A stretch of DNA of 64,000 bases from Halomonas zincidurans B6 (GCF_000731955.1 NZ_JNCK01000001.1:372001-436000), one strand, 5' to 3'; counted from the stretch's first letter, positions 8,965 to 17,297 are shown. Numbers and translations: made by a program. The notes: generated from the sequence alone by a model not told the origin.

Positions 8965-9852
8965 ATGCCCATGATCGCACTCCCCGATTCGCTCGACGCC
9001 GTCGCCGGTGTCGATTTGCATATGCACTCCACCGCCTCCGACGGCGCATTGCTGCCCGCCGAGCTGATGGCGCTGTGCCACGGCCGCGGCCTGAGCCACG
9101 TGGCGCTGACCGATCACGATACCGTCGCGGGGATGGCCGAGGCCGCCGCGGCGGCCGATCGGCTGGGGCTCAAGCTGCTCGCGGGCAGCGAGCTGTCGGT
9201 GCAGTGGCGGGGCGTGAACATCCACGTGCTGGGCTATCTGCCCGCCGACGTGCAGGGTACGCTCATCGAGGGGTTGGCGGCGCAGGCCGAGGCCCGCGAG
9301 CGGCGCAGCGTCGAGATCGCCAAGCGGCTCGAGGCGATCGGCCTGGACGACGCGCTGGCCCGGGCGCGCGCCTGCGCCGGAAGTGCGCGCCCTCTGGGGC
9401 GGCCCGATTTCGCCCGGGCGCTGGTCGAGGCCGGCTTGGTGCCCGACATGGCCGCGGCGTTCAAGCGCTACCTGGGCGCCGGCAAGCGCGGCGACGTCAA
9501 GATGCACTGGCCGTACCTCAGCGCGGCGATCGGCTGGGTGCGCGACGCCGGCGGGGTGGCCTCGCTCGCCCACCCGCTGCGTTACGGGCTGACCCGACGC
9601 AAGCGCGGCCTGCTGCTCGACGACTTCGCCGCGGCCGGCGGCGAGTCGGTGGAATTGATCAGCGGCTTCCAGAATCCCGACCTGTCCAGCGATCTGGCGC
9701 GCCAGCTCAATGAGCGCGGCCTCTATGCCTCGCTGGGCAGCGATTTTCATTTTCCCGGCGGGCCGTTGGCGCCGGGCAGCATGAGCGCTGCGCCGCGTAC
9801 CCCGGTCGCGCCGCTGTGGCGGCATCCGCGGTTGGCGGCATTCGCCGGTTGA
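8965..9852 (+). CDS. rnm: PHP-domain 5'-3' exonuclease Rnm (RNase AM, YciV)
   Basis: A 295-residue PHP metallophosphoesterase. The metal ligands DLHMHSTASDG, LTDHDT, the central AHPLRYG and the C-terminal GSDFHFPG are all present. E. coli Rnm/YciV trims 5' ends of rRNAs and hydrolyses 3',5'-bisphosphonucleotides. The start is uncertain: ATGs at 8965 and 8971 give a family-like N-terminus, and an upstream in-frame ATG at 8878 overlaps the yciB promoter region. It lies divergent from yciB and upstream of yciO, preserving the yciV-yciO neighbourhood. Confidence 0.9.
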   Translation: MPMIALPDSLDAVAGVDLHMHSTASDGALLPAELMALCHGRGLSHVALTDHDTVAGMAEAAAAADRLGLKLLAGSELSVQWRGVNIHVLGYLPADVQGTLIEGLAAQAEARERRSVEIAKRLEAIGLDDALARARACAGSARPLGRPDFARALVEAGLVPDMAAAFKRYLGAGKRGDVKMHWPYLSAAIGWVRDAGGVASLAHPLRYGLTRRKRGLLLDDFAAAGGESVELISGFQNPDLSSDLARQLNERGLYASLGSDFHFPGGPLAPGSMSAAPRTPVAPLWRHPRLAAFAG

Positions 9853-9875
9853 GTCCGACCCCGGGCGAAGTCCTG

Positions 9876-10043
9876 CTAGCAGCCTGTCGGACTTAACGCT
9901 GATCTGCTGCGAAATCCGGGCTTTCGGCCAATTTCATTCGCTCTGATTCGTTAAATAGCGCGCTATTCGCCTCATCAGATCGATCAACTTGTCTCGAAAT
10001 CCGCTTTTCTCGCGACGATCGGTCAAATCCGACAGACTGCTAG
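9876..10043. mobile_element. MITE-like 168-bp element with 19-bp terminal inverted repeats
   Basis: The left end (9876-9894, CTAGCAGCCTGTCGGACTT) and right end (10025-10043) are imperfect inverted copies, matching at 16 of 19 positions. The centre carries the palindrome AATAGCGCGCTATT near 9953-9966. There is no coding capacity, so it would depend on a transposase supplied elsewhere. No target duplication is obvious. Confidence 0.6.
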
Positions 10044-10131
10044 GCTGGCTTTAGAGTCCTAGCGCGATGCCAGCCACTCGCAGGCGCAGCCGCCCGTCAA
10101 TTTCATCCCGTCATGTCCCAGGGAGGTGCCC

Positions 10132-10755
10132 ATGACCCAATTCTTCCAGATTCACCCCGAGAACCCGCAGAAGCGGTTGATCGACCAGGCCGTCAAGATC
10201 ATCAAGGAGGGTGGGGTGATCGCTTACCCCACCGATTCGGGCTACGCGCTGGGTTGCCACCTGGGCGACAAGAAGGCCATCGAGAAGATCAAGTGGCTGC
10301 GCTCGCTGGACGACAAGCACAACTTCACGCTGGTGTGTTCGGACCTGTCCGAGATCGGCACCTACGCCAAGGTCGACAACGCAGTGTTCCGCCTGCTCAA
10401 GAATCAGACGCCGGGCGCCTATACCTTCATTCTCAACGCCACCAGCGAGGTGCCGCGCCTGCTGCTGCATCCCAAGCGTCGCTCGATCGGCGTGCGGGTG
10501 CCCGACCATCGCATCACCCTCGCGCTGCTCGCGGCGCTCGGCGAGCCGCTGATGAGCGTGACGCTGATTCCGGTCGGCGAGGAGTTGCCGATGACCGACC
10601 CGGAGATGATTCGCGAACGCTTCGGCGCGCATCTCGACCTGGTCGTCGACGGCGGCGCCTGTCACCTGGAGCCAACCACGGTGATCGACCTGCGCGAACT
10701 GCCACCGACCATCGTCCGCGAAGGACGCGGCGATACCGCGCCGTTCACCGCCTAG
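10132..10755 (+). CDS. yciO: YciO family L-threonylcarbamoyladenylate synthase-like protein
   Basis: A 207-residue protein of the TsaC/Sua5/YrdC fold. It has the family-typical GGVIAYPTDSGYALGCHL and the nucleotide-site stretches KHNFTLVC, PGAYTFIL and RSIGVRVPDH. YciO is the paralogue of TsaC, the enzyme that makes threonylcarbamoyl-AMP for tRNA t6A. The start at 10132 has a GGGAGGTG ribosome site; the in-frame GTG six bases earlier lies inside that site. A GGAAAAA/TTTTTCC hairpin overlaps the stop codon. Confidence 0.93.
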   Translation: MTQFFQIHPENPQKRLIDQAVKIIKEGGVIAYPTDSGYALGCHLGDKKAIEKIKWLRSLDDKHNFTLVCSDLSEIGTYAKVDNAVFRLLKNQTPGAYTFILNATSEVPRLLLHPKRRSIGVRVPDHRITLALLAALGEPLMSVTLIPVGEELPMTDPEMIRERFGAHLDLVVDGGACHLEPTTVIDLRELPPTIVREGRGDTAPFTA

Positions 10756-10867
10756 GAAAAACCCAATTTTTCCTTAAAGGGAAAATCGATAAGCCGTTCG
10801 AGCAGCTCGACCACAAAATTGCCACCAACAGCGCCGCTGGGATTTGAAGATCGGGAGAAGGCGCTCT

Positions 10868-11350
10868 TCAAGTGATCTCGGCGCCAAGGGCCGGCAGCTC
10901 CAGCAGCAGTGGCTCGCCGGCGAGGGCTTGCTGCAGGCGGGTGGCGAGGATGTCCACGTTGTCCGCCAGCAGCTGCGCCAGGCGCAGGTCCACCGTCGCC
11001 TGGTGGTCGACCAGCGGCCGGGCCACCTTGATGCCGAGCCGCGGGTAGCTGGCCTGGACCTCGGCCAACCGCTCGGGCAGGTAGTCGGTCAACGCCTGGC
11101 TGGGGCCGAAGAAGAACGGCAGGATGATCAACTCGGTCACGCCCTGCGCGGCGGACCGCTCGGCCAGCGGCCCCAGCGTCACGGCCTTCTCGCCAGCGAG
11201 CTGCTCAGGGTCGATCTTGCAGGAATGCAACAGCGAGGTGGCCTCGACCGCCTCGCCTGTGGCCCGGCTCAGGGCCAGGGCGAGCCGGCGCAGGTTGAGT
11301 GTGGCCTGCGGACGCAGCGAGCCGTTGTCGACGAGCAGTATCTTCCGCAT
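10868..11350 (-). CDS. CbiX/SirB-fold protein lacking the usual chelatase histidine
   Basis: A 160-residue protein resembling the N-terminal half of sirohydrochlorin chelatases: LLVDNGSLRPQA at the N-terminus, then ELIILPFFFGPSQAL. In true chelatases the first motif reads HGS, with the His binding metal, and a second His follows the LPxF strand. Here the residues are Asn and Gly-Pro, so metal insertion is doubtful. No cobalamin or siroheme genes are adjacent. It is best described as a CbiX-fold protein of unknown function, convergent with yciO. Confidence 0.72.
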   Translation of the reverse strand: MRKILLVDNGSLRPQATLNLRRLALALSRATGEAVEATSLLHSCKIDPEQLAGEKAVTLGPLAERSAAQGVTELIILPFFFGPSQALTDYLPERLAEVQASYPRLGIKVARPLVDHQATVDLRLAQLLADNVDILATRLQQALAGEPLLLELPALGAEIT

Positions 11351-11466
11351 GGGATCTCACGGTTGGCGCTGGGCGGGATGCTGGCGCGCATGACGGTAGC
11401 GCTCATCACACTACCCAGCCGGAGCGCGAGTCAAGTCGCTATGTCGGTCGGCTCGCGAATCGCAAC

Positions 11467-11492
11467 GAAAAACCCCTCCGTCGGGAGGGGTA
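11467..11492 (-). terminator. Terminator for the small protein at 11517-11741
   Basis: Read on the minus strand, the stem ACCCCTCC / GGAGGGGT with a CGAC loop is followed by a run of T. It lies 25 bases beyond the stop of the small gene and supports that gene being transcribed as its own unit. Confidence 0.85.
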
Positions 11493-11516
11493 AACGATCG
11501 AACGTGTGAAGCGGAA

Positions 11517-11741
11517 TCAGTCTTCATTGATGACGATGTCACGAGCCTCGCCGGCACGTACTTCGTCCCAGGCCTGGTCGAGGGTGTAGTTCTGATGGGC
11601 ATTGATCGTATCGAGCACTTCTACGGCATCCTGCAGGGACTCACCGCCGGCTTTCAGGGCGACCACCAGCTTGGCAAGGTCCTGCTTGCTGAAGGTGTTG
11701 GCGATGTCGTCGGCATGCTGGGTCAGTTGGCTGCAGTTCAT
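11517..11741 (-). CDS. Small acidic protein of unknown function
   Basis: A 74-residue soluble protein beginning MNCSQLTQHADDIANTF and ending in an acidic tail (EARDIVINED). I do not recognise the family. It has no signal peptide, membrane segment or metal-binding motif, and predicted secondary structure is mostly helical. The start is set at the ATG preceded by GAGGATAGAACC (GAGGA seven bases upstream); the frame opens nine codons earlier. A strong terminator immediately downstream argues that it is a real monocistronic gene. Confidence 0.7.
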   Translation of the reverse strand: MNCSQLTQHADDIANTFSKQDLAKLVVALKAGGESLQDAVEVLDTINAHQNYTLDQAWDEVRAGEARDIVINED

Positions 11742-11768
11742 GGTTCTATCCTCATGTAAGGTCATCAT

Positions 11769-12181
11769 CCCCCGGGAAGTCCCGTCTTGGGGCGGCCATC
11801 TCCGATGGCGTTCTGGTGCCTTAGCTACTCATGCTGGGCCGGGTAAGTGCCCGATGCTGCAACAGCGATAGGGTCACAAGCGTTCAAGACCTTCGCTTCT
11901 GGCGCCTGGGTCGAATCAAGGCATGGCGCTCAGGTGTAGCCGGGGTCAGGTCGGTGAGTCGGGGGTAGCGACGCCCTGCCTGAACCGTGATTTCACTATG
12001 AGTTAGAACAAGACGCGCCACAAAGCGCCATTAGCTGCATAAGTCGTTGTAGCAAAACTACATAAGGTGGATTCGAGCCCGGGCCAGGTAGCGAGACTAC
12101 CGGATGCGCTCTGTTTGACTGATGAGCCGAATATTTCGTCTATGCGGCTCATAGGGTGAGCCGGATTGATTCATTATCGGC
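11769..12181. other. Gene-free, hairpin-rich interval
   Basis: No convincing ORF, tRNA or tmRNA was found. Several short stem-loops are visible: GTAG-CAAAA-CTAC near 12049, GGTAG-CGAGA-CTACC near 12087, and the two stronger hairpins listed separately. Either a structured noncoding RNA or decayed DNA would fit. Confidence 0.4.
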
Positions 12182-12185
12182 TCAC
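12122..12185. repeat. Two tandem REP-like hairpins
   Basis: ATGAGCCG (12122) pairs with CGGCTCAT (12145), and 4 bases later GTGAGCCG (12156) pairs with CGGCTCAC (12178). The two hairpins share the AGCCG/CGGCT core. They abut the end of the SDR gene and may terminate it. Confidence 0.7.
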
Positions 12186-13129
12186 TGACCGAGCACTGAC
12201 CCAGGCCGACCGGCAAGGCAATCGGCTTTATGCCACGTCGCGCCGGTCAATTCGCAGGAGACCTGCCACAGCCGCTCGGCGATGGCCCGGTCCCGGGCCG
12301 CCGGCGACATACGGGCACGCTTGGGCGCGCCACGCGTCTCGGCGATACCGGCGGGGCCGAGGTAATCGCCGGGGCGAACGTCGCTGGCGGTCGCTGCATG
12401 CAGGGTAGGGCGCGCACCCGCGGCGGCGGTCTGGCTGATCCACGGCATCAACACCTTGAAGAGACTACCCACCACCGCGCGGCTTTTGACGCCATGATCG
12501 AACAGCGCCGTACGCGCGAGACCGGGGTGAGCCGCCAGGCTGGTCAGCCCCCAGCCTTCATCGTCGCTGTGGCGTTGCAAAGCCTGGCTGAACAGCAGCA
12601 TGGCGAGCTTGGACTGGCGATAGGCACGCCAGGGGTCGTAGCGGCGCTCGCCCTGGAGATCGTCGAAATCGATCTGTCCGCCGCGGTGCGCCAGGCTCGA
12701 GAGTTGCACGACGCGGGGTGCCGGGGCCGACACCAGCAGGGGCAACAGCAGGCTGGTCAGCAGGAAATGGCCCAGATAGTTGACGCCGAGCTGGCGCTCG
12801 AAGCCATCCTGGGTCAGCTTTCGCAGCGGCAACGCCATGATGCCCGCATTGTTGATCAGCAGCGCCAGCGAGGTTTCGCTGGCGCGCAACGTGGCCGCGA
12901 AGTCACGCACCGAGGCCAGACTGTCCAGGTCGAGCGGCTCGAAGCGAACGTCGACTCCCGGGCTTTCACCGCGAAGCGCACCGACCGCCGCGTGGCCCTT
13001 GTCCGGGTTGCGCGCCGCCACGATGACGCGGTAGCCCTCGCTCAGCAGGCCCTTGGCGGTTTCAAGACCCAGCCCGGTGTTGGCGCCGGTGACGACCGCC
13101 AGCGGCGGCCGATCGTGGAGCTCAGTCAT
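12182..13129 (-). CDS. SDR family NAD(P)-dependent oxidoreductase, retinol-dehydrogenase-like
   Basis: A 315-residue classical/extended SDR. The cofactor motif is TGANTGLG near residue 15, NNAGIM follows, and the catalytic Ser (VQLSSLAH) and YxxxK (YRQSK) are in place. The arrangement AARNPDKGHAAV and LDLDSLASVRDF matches the retinol dehydrogenase / WW-domain oxidoreductase-like bacterial subgroup, whose substrates are mostly unknown. The ABM-domain gene starts just upstream on the same strand with an eight-base gap, so the two are probably co-transcribed. Confidence 0.9.
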   Translation of the reverse strand: MTELHDRPPLAVVTGANTGLGLETAKGLLSEGYRVIVAARNPDKGHAAVGALRGESPGVDVRFEPLDLDSLASVRDFAATLRASETSLALLINNAGIMALPLRKLTQDGFERQLGVNYLGHFLLTSLLLPLLVSAPAPRVVQLSSLAHRGGQIDFDDLQGERRYDPWRAYRQSKLAMLLFSQALQRHSDDEGWGLTSLAAHPGLARTALFDHGVKSRAVVGSLFKVLMPWISQTAAAGARPTLHAATASDVRPGDYLGPAGIAETRGAPKRARMSPAARDRAIAERLWQVSCELTGATWHKADCLAGRPGSVLGQ

Positions 13130-13137
13130 GGGCGAGT

Positions 13138-13470
13138 TCAGGCATCGTTGTTCTTGGCGATGGTCTGGATGACCTCGAAGCCCTCGAACTTCGGCGGGCC
13201 GAGATAAAGCCCCTCACGGCGGCTCTGGCCGGCATTGGCATGTGCGGCGCGAAACGCCTCGGAGTGCGTCCAGGCCTCGAAATCCTCGCGCGAACGCCAG
13301 AGGGTATGCGAGGCGTAGAGCACGTGGTCTTCCTCCTTGGGGCCGCGTAGCATGTGAAACTCGATGAAGCCGGGCAGGCCCTGCAGGTGGGTCTCCCGCT
13401 CGAGCCATATCTGTTCGAACTCATCAACTCTCTCGGGATTCACCCGGAAACGATTCATGGCGATGAACAC
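13138..13470 (-). CDS. Antibiotic biosynthesis monooxygenase (ABM) domain protein, HmoA/IsdG-like
   Basis: A 110-residue protein with a dimeric alpha-beta barrel ABM fold (MFIAMNRFRVNPERVDEFEQIWLERE, then LQGLPGFIEFHMLRGP and WRSREDFEAWTHSEAF). Relatives include heme-degrading monooxygenases and quinol monooxygenases. The pattern here is closest to the HmoA/IsdG-type group, but heme binding is not proven from sequence. It is the first gene of a probable two-gene unit with the SDR. Confidence 0.88.
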   Translation of the reverse strand: MFIAMNRFRVNPERVDEFEQIWLERETHLQGLPGFIEFHMLRGPKEEDHVLYASHTLWRSREDFEAWTHSEAFRAAHANAGQSRREGLYLGPPKFEGFEVIQTIAKNNDA

Positions 13471-13610
13471 GGGGCACTGTCCTTATGGTCGGTTGATTCG
13501 CAGCTCAGGATGACACCCTACCCCATCACGCGAGCAATGCGAAAAGCGCAAGGCAAGGCCTTGTGCGACGAATGGCAAAGAGCTCGTGGGGATCTCTCAG
13601 CATTAAAGCG

Positions 13611-14138
13611 CTACATGTCGGCAGGCGTTTCCTGTGTCTTTCTGCTTGCATAGTGTCGGATGGCGCCGAGGAAATGCAGAATGAGCAAGGCAGGAATAAT
13701 GTACATGCCATTATATATATGAATCCACCCCACCGTTTGATAAATTGTTGTTGGGCTTGTCATGGGCAGGCAGACAGAAAACCATCCGAACACATCTACG
13801 CATTCACCCACGCTAAACAGATACAGTGGTCCTGTTAAAACCTGAAAAACCAACAGGATCAATATCACCCTGTGAACTACGTAAGCAGTCTGTCGCTCTA
13901 TTGCGGTTTTGCCGAGGTTCTCGGGAAACCCTTTGTACAATCTGAATGATACCCGCCAGAAGATGAAGATCAATACAAAAAATCCCAAGGATATATGTAT
14001 TCCCAGGATATAGCTTCTGACCGTCCCTGACGGTGCTGCGTAGGCTGCATAGCCCAGCGCGAGCATTACAACGACAAGAAGTGCCGTAACCCAGTGGTTG
14101 ATAATGGATACAGGCGAGTAGCGTTCGCGATCAGACAT
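13611..14138 (-). CDS. Cytochrome b561-type membrane protein
   Basis: A 175-residue protein with four hydrophobic segments and histidines suited to ligate two b hemes (INHWVTALL, ILGIHISLGFF, VVHRVILILL, ALLILHFLGAIRHY). It matches the bacterial cytochrome b561 / Ni,Fe-hydrogenase b-subunit superfamily, which passes electrons between quinol and a partner protein. Codon usage is visibly more AT-rich than its neighbours (ATA, TTA and AGA-like codons), hinting at acquisition. The neighbouring ABM gene on the same strand is not clearly co-transcribed (140-base gap). Confidence 0.87.
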   Translation of the reverse strand: MSDRERYSPVSIINHWVTALLVVVMLALGYAAYAAPSGTVRSYILGIHISLGFFVLIFIFWRVSFRLYKGFPENLGKTAIERQTAYVVHRVILILLVFQVLTGPLYLFSVGECVDVFGWFSVCLPMTSPTTIYQTVGWIHIYNGMYIIPALLILHFLGAIRHYASRKTQETPADM

Positions 14139-14426
14139 GCCTTGTCCTCTAAATGCCAGTTGGTCGAATAGCGATCAGAATGCCCTGTTTCTGACCAACG
14201 GTGTTTGCTCGCTTGTTTATGTTGGTTGTAAAGGATATAGCTATTGGCCGTGCCTGGTTATGTATTGAAAGTAGCATAATTGGGCAGCGCCGGGGTATTT
14301 GGCACTGCCATGCTTGGGCCGCGCTACTCGGGGCCGGGCCAGCGCTGTTCTGCTTCCACCTGGCTGCGACGCTGCCGATCGGCGCGATCAGGGCCTATCT
14401 TCATCAGCGTGATGAGCAGCATGCAG

Positions 14427-14454
14427 TTGCTTTTTATCATCATGTCTGTAATTC
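14427..14454 (+). promoter_or_regulatory. Candidate sigma70 promoter for the ars operon
   Basis: TTGCTT and TAATTC are separated by 16 bases. The predicted start of transcription falls within a base or two of the arsR ATG, so the leader would be very short. An ArsR operator probably overlaps, but no clear dyad could be assigned. Confidence 0.4.
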
Positions 14455-14461
14455 TGGACAT

Positions 14462-14818
14462 ATGGACAATATAATCGCTATCGAGGCGTTCGCCGCGCTC
14501 TCCCAATCGACCCGCCTGGAAACCTTCCGGTTACTGGTACGCCACGAGCCGGACGGACTGCCCGCGGGGGAGATCGCACGCCTGCTGGATGTGCCGCACA
14601 ACACGCTGTCGACGCACCTGGGCGTCCTGGCGCGAGCCGGCCTGGTGGTCTCGCGCCGGCACAGCCGCTCGGTGATCTATAGCGCCAGCCTGGAGCGCAT
14701 GCGTGAAACGCTGAGCTTTCTGGTGCGGGACTGTTGTGCGGGGCATCCCGAGCTGTGCGAGCCGCTACTTCGGGAGCTACAACCCTGCTGCCCAACCGAT
14801 GAGGGAGACTCAGCATGA
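14462..14818 (+). CDS. arsR: ArsR-family arsenite-responsive repressor
   Basis: A 118-residue winged-helix repressor (AALSQSTRLETFRLLV; LLDVPHNTLSTHLGVLARAGLV). It lacks the CVC metal site in the DNA-recognition helix seen in plasmid R773 ArsR. Instead it has a C-terminal cysteine set (Cys91, Cys92 and Cys99, with another CC pair near the end), like the Acidithiobacillus-type arsenite sensors. The start is the ATG at 14462, which gives a family-length protein; the frame is open further upstream without homology. Its stop overlaps the arsC start (ATGA). It heads arsRCHB. Confidence 0.92.
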   Translation: MDNIIAIEAFAALSQSTRLETFRLLVRHEPDGLPAGEIARLLDVPHNTLSTHLGVLARAGLVVSRRHSRSVIYSASLERMRETLSFLVRDCCAGHPELCEPLLRELQPCCPTDEGDSA

Positions 14819-15228
14819 TCAGCGTCATCTATCACAACCCCGACTGCGGCACCTCCCGTAATACCCTGGCGATGATGCGCCAGTCCGGGGAAGAGCCGCA
14901 CGTCATCGAGTACCTGAAGACGCCGCCCACCCGGGATACGCTCGTCGAGCTGCTGGCGGCCATGGCTATCACTCCCCGAGCGCTGTTGCGTCGCAAGGGC
15001 ACGCCCTACGACGCGCTGGGCCTGGACGATCCCGCGCTCAGCGACGACCAGTTGATCGATGCCATGCTGGCGCATCCTATCCTGATCAATCGCCCCATCG
15101 TGGTAACCGAAAAGGGTACGCGGCTGTGCCGGCCCTCCGAGACAGTGCTGGCGCTGCTGCCCGATCCAGTGAGCGAATTCACCAAGGAAGATGGCGAGAT
15201 CGTACGTTCTGGAGGAACTTCATCGTGA
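14815..15228 (+). CDS. arsC: Glutaredoxin-coupled arsenate reductase ArsC
   Basis: A 137-residue reductase converting arsenate to arsenite. The catalytic Cys is in HNPDCGTSRNTLAMM near residue 12, and the oxyanion-binding Arg residues appear in NRPIVVTEKGTRLCRPSE. This is the E. coli R773-type ArsC that uses glutathione and glutaredoxin. It overlaps arsR by four bases and arsH by four bases, indicating tight translational coupling within the operon. Confidence 0.95.
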   Translation: MISVIYHNPDCGTSRNTLAMMRQSGEEPHVIEYLKTPPTRDTLVELLAAMAITPRALLRRKGTPYDALGLDDPALSDDQLIDAMLAHPILINRPIVVTEKGTRLCRPSETVLALLPDPVSEFTKEDGEIVRSGGTSS

Positions 15229-15941
15229 GCCCGGATCAACTGCCCAACATTGACCCTGAACATTTACATCCCATTGATGTTAATGCGTTGGTCGGCCCAG
15301 ACCAGCCCCGCCATCCGCCACGTATTCTGGTGCTATATGGTTCACTGCGGGAGCGCTCCTACTCGCGGCTGGTGTCGGAGGAAGCCGGGCGTTTGCTGCG
15401 CTGGTACGGTTGCGAGGTGCGCACGTTCGACCCCGCCGGCCTGCCGCTGGCGGACGATGCCGACGCCAGCCACCCGAAGGTGCAGGCGCTGCGTGAACTG
15501 GCCGAGTGGAGCGAGGGCATGGTATGGGTCAGCCCCGAGCGCCACGGCGCCATGACCGGCCTCATGAAAACCCAGATCGACTGGATTCCGCTGGCGCTGG
15601 GCGGCGTGCGTCCGACCCAGGGCAAGACGCTGGCGGTGATGCAGGTCTCCGGCGGCAGCCAGAGCTTCAATGCCGTCAATCAACTGCGCATTCTCGGTCG
15701 CTGGATGCGCATGCTGACCATCCCCAACCAGTCCTCGGTGCCCAAGGCCTTCCATGAGTTCGATGAGGCGGAGCGAATGCGGCTGTCGCCGCTCTACCTG
15801 CGCATCGTCGATGTCTGTGAGGAGCTGGTGAAGTTCACATTGCTGACACGGGGCCGCTCGGCGTATCTGACGGATCGCTACTCGGAGCGAATCGAGAGCG
15901 CCGAAGCGGTTTCCAGGCGCGTCAACCAGAAAACGCACTGA
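15225..15941 (+). CDS. arsH: ArsH, NADPH-dependent FMN reductase / organoarsenical oxidase
   Basis: A 238-residue flavodoxin-like protein. It has the FMN loop YGSLRERSYSRLVSEEAGRLL, the conserved ERHGAMTGLMKTQIDWIPL, and GKTLAVMQVSGGSQSFN. ArsH enzymes oxidise trivalent organoarsenicals. The start is a GTG at 15225, overlapping the arsC stop, with a GGAGG ribosome site 9 bases upstream; the frame remains open to 15126 inside arsC and that portion is not homologous. Confidence 0.94.
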   Translation: MSPDQLPNIDPEHLHPIDVNALVGPDQPRHPPRILVLYGSLRERSYSRLVSEEAGRLLRWYGCEVRTFDPAGLPLADDADASHPKVQALRELAEWSEGMVWVSPERHGAMTGLMKTQIDWIPLALGGVRPTQGKTLAVMQVSGGSQSFNAVNQLRILGRWMRMLTIPNQSSVPKAFHEFDEAERMRLSPLYLRIVDVCEELVKFTLLTRGRSAYLTDRYSERIESAEAVSRRVNQKTH

Positions 15942-15956
15942 AACGGAGCTGCATGC

Positions 15957-17267
15957 ATGCTGGCCTTTGCGATCTTCCTGGTCACGTTGATACTGGTCAT
16001 CTGGCAACCGAAGGGGCTCGGGATTGGCTGGAGCGCCCTGGGGGGCGCTGCCGTGGCCTTGTTGACGGGGGTCGTCAACTGGGGTGACGTGGCTGTCGTC
16101 TGGGATATCGTCTGGGATGCCACCTTCACCTTCGTGGCGTTGATCATCATTTCCCTGATCCTGGACGAGGCCGGCTTCTTTTCCTGGGCTGCGTTGCATA
16201 TCGCGCGCTGGGGCAATGGCCGGGGACGGCTGCTGTTTCCGCTGATCGTCGTGCTGGGGGCGCTGATTGCTGCCGTGTTCGCCAACGATGGCGCGGCGCT
16301 GCTGTTGACGCCGATCATGGTGGCGATCCTCGCCCGGCTTGAGTTCAGCCCTGCGGCGTCCTTGGCGTTCATCATCGCCACGGGATTCGTTGCCGACTCG
16401 ACCAGCCTGCCGCTGGTGATCTCGAACCTGGTCAATATCGTCAGCGCCAACTATTTCGAGATCGGCTTCGATCGTTACGCCCAGGTGATGGTGCCGGTCG
16501 ATCTGGTCTCGCTGGCCGCCACGCTGCTGGTGCTGGGCGTGTACTTTCGCAAGCAGATACCCGCGGGTTACGACATTGCGCGGCTGGAAGCGCCGGCCAC
16601 GGCGATTCGCGACCGTCAGGTCTTTCGTGCGGCCTTTCCGCTGCTGATCGTATTGCTGGTTGCGCTGTTCCTGACCGGCCGATGGGAGACCCCGTTTTCC
16701 CTGATCATGGGGGCCGCGGCGCTGATCCTGGCGGCCATCGCCGGGCGCTGGTTCACGCCGGGACATGGGCACGTCGTCTCGCTCAAGAAGATAGTGAGCA
16801 ACGCCCCCTGGCAGATCGTGCTGTTTTCCGTGGGCATGTATCTGGTGGTGTACGGCCTGGGCAATGCCTGGCTCACGGCATGGGCGGCGGACGTGCTGGT
16901 GTGGTTGAGCCGGCAAGGCGACGTGGTGGCGACCGTCGGCACGGGCTTCGCTTCCGCCATCCTGGCCTCGCTGATGAACAACATGCCGTCGACGCTGGTC
17001 GGCGCCCTGGCCATCGACCAGGCACAGGTATCGAGCCAGACCCAGCAACTGATGATCTACGCCAACGTCATCGGCAACGATCTGGGCCCCAAGTTCACGC
17101 CCATCGGCAGCCTTGCCACGCTGCTCTGGCTGCATGTGCTGGCCGGCAAGGGCTATCGCATCGGTTGGGGGCTATACATGAAGATCGGGCTGGTCATCAC
17201 TCCGCCGGTGCTGCTGGCCACGCTGATTGCGCTGGCGCTCTGGCTACCGGCGATATCATCGCAATAA
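15957..17267 (+). CDS. arsB: Arsenite efflux permease ArsB
   Basis: A 436-residue membrane protein with about 11-12 hydrophobic segments, starting MLAFAIFLVTLILVIWQPKG. It carries the ArsB/ion transporter superfamily signatures ANDGAALLLTPIM, GFVADSTSLPLVISNLVNIV and SLMNNMPSTLVGALAI. It exports arsenite using the membrane potential. It follows arsH by 15 bases and ends the operon. No arsA ATPase gene is present, so it would work as a secondary carrier. Confidence 0.95.
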   Translation: MLAFAIFLVTLILVIWQPKGLGIGWSALGGAAVALLTGVVNWGDVAVVWDIVWDATFTFVALIIISLILDEAGFFSWAALHIARWGNGRGRLLFPLIVVLGALIAAVFANDGAALLLTPIMVAILARLEFSPAASLAFIIATGFVADSTSLPLVISNLVNIVSANYFEIGFDRYAQVMVPVDLVSLAATLLVLGVYFRKQIPAGYDIARLEAPATAIRDRQVFRAAFPLLIVLLVALFLTGRWETPFSLIMGAAALILAAIAGRWFTPGHGHVVSLKKIVSNAPWQIVLFSVGMYLVVYGLGNAWLTAWAADVLVWLSRQGDVVATVGTGFASAILASLMNNMPSTLVGALAIDQAQVSSQTQQLMIYANVIGNDLGPKFTPIGSLATLLWLHVLAGKGYRIGWGLYMKIGLVITPPVLLATLIALALWLPAISSQ

Positions 17268-17277
17268 CCCCAATGCG

Positions 17278-17297
17278 CGGCAGGCTGCAGCCTGCCG
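17278..17297 (+). terminator. Perfect hairpin after arsB
   Basis: An 8-bp stem CGGCAGGC / GCCTGCCG with loop TGCA lies 10 bases past the arsB stop. There is no T-run, so it may stabilise the mRNA end or act with Rho. Confidence 0.6.

Noticed and set aside
12006..12130. Possible tmRNA or tRNA in the gene-free interval
   Set aside because: GGATTCGAGCCC looked like a T-loop, but its flanks do not pair. The nearest tag-like string reads NDLCS, not a tmRNA tag.
14201..14461. Longer N-terminus for ArsR
   Set aside because: It would add 87 residues of hydrophobic, non-homologous sequence; family proteins are ~110-120 residues.
15342..17135. 597-codon minus-strand frame across arsH/arsB
   Set aside because: It is antisense to two well-identified genes, rich in Gln, Arg and His, and has no recognisable domain.
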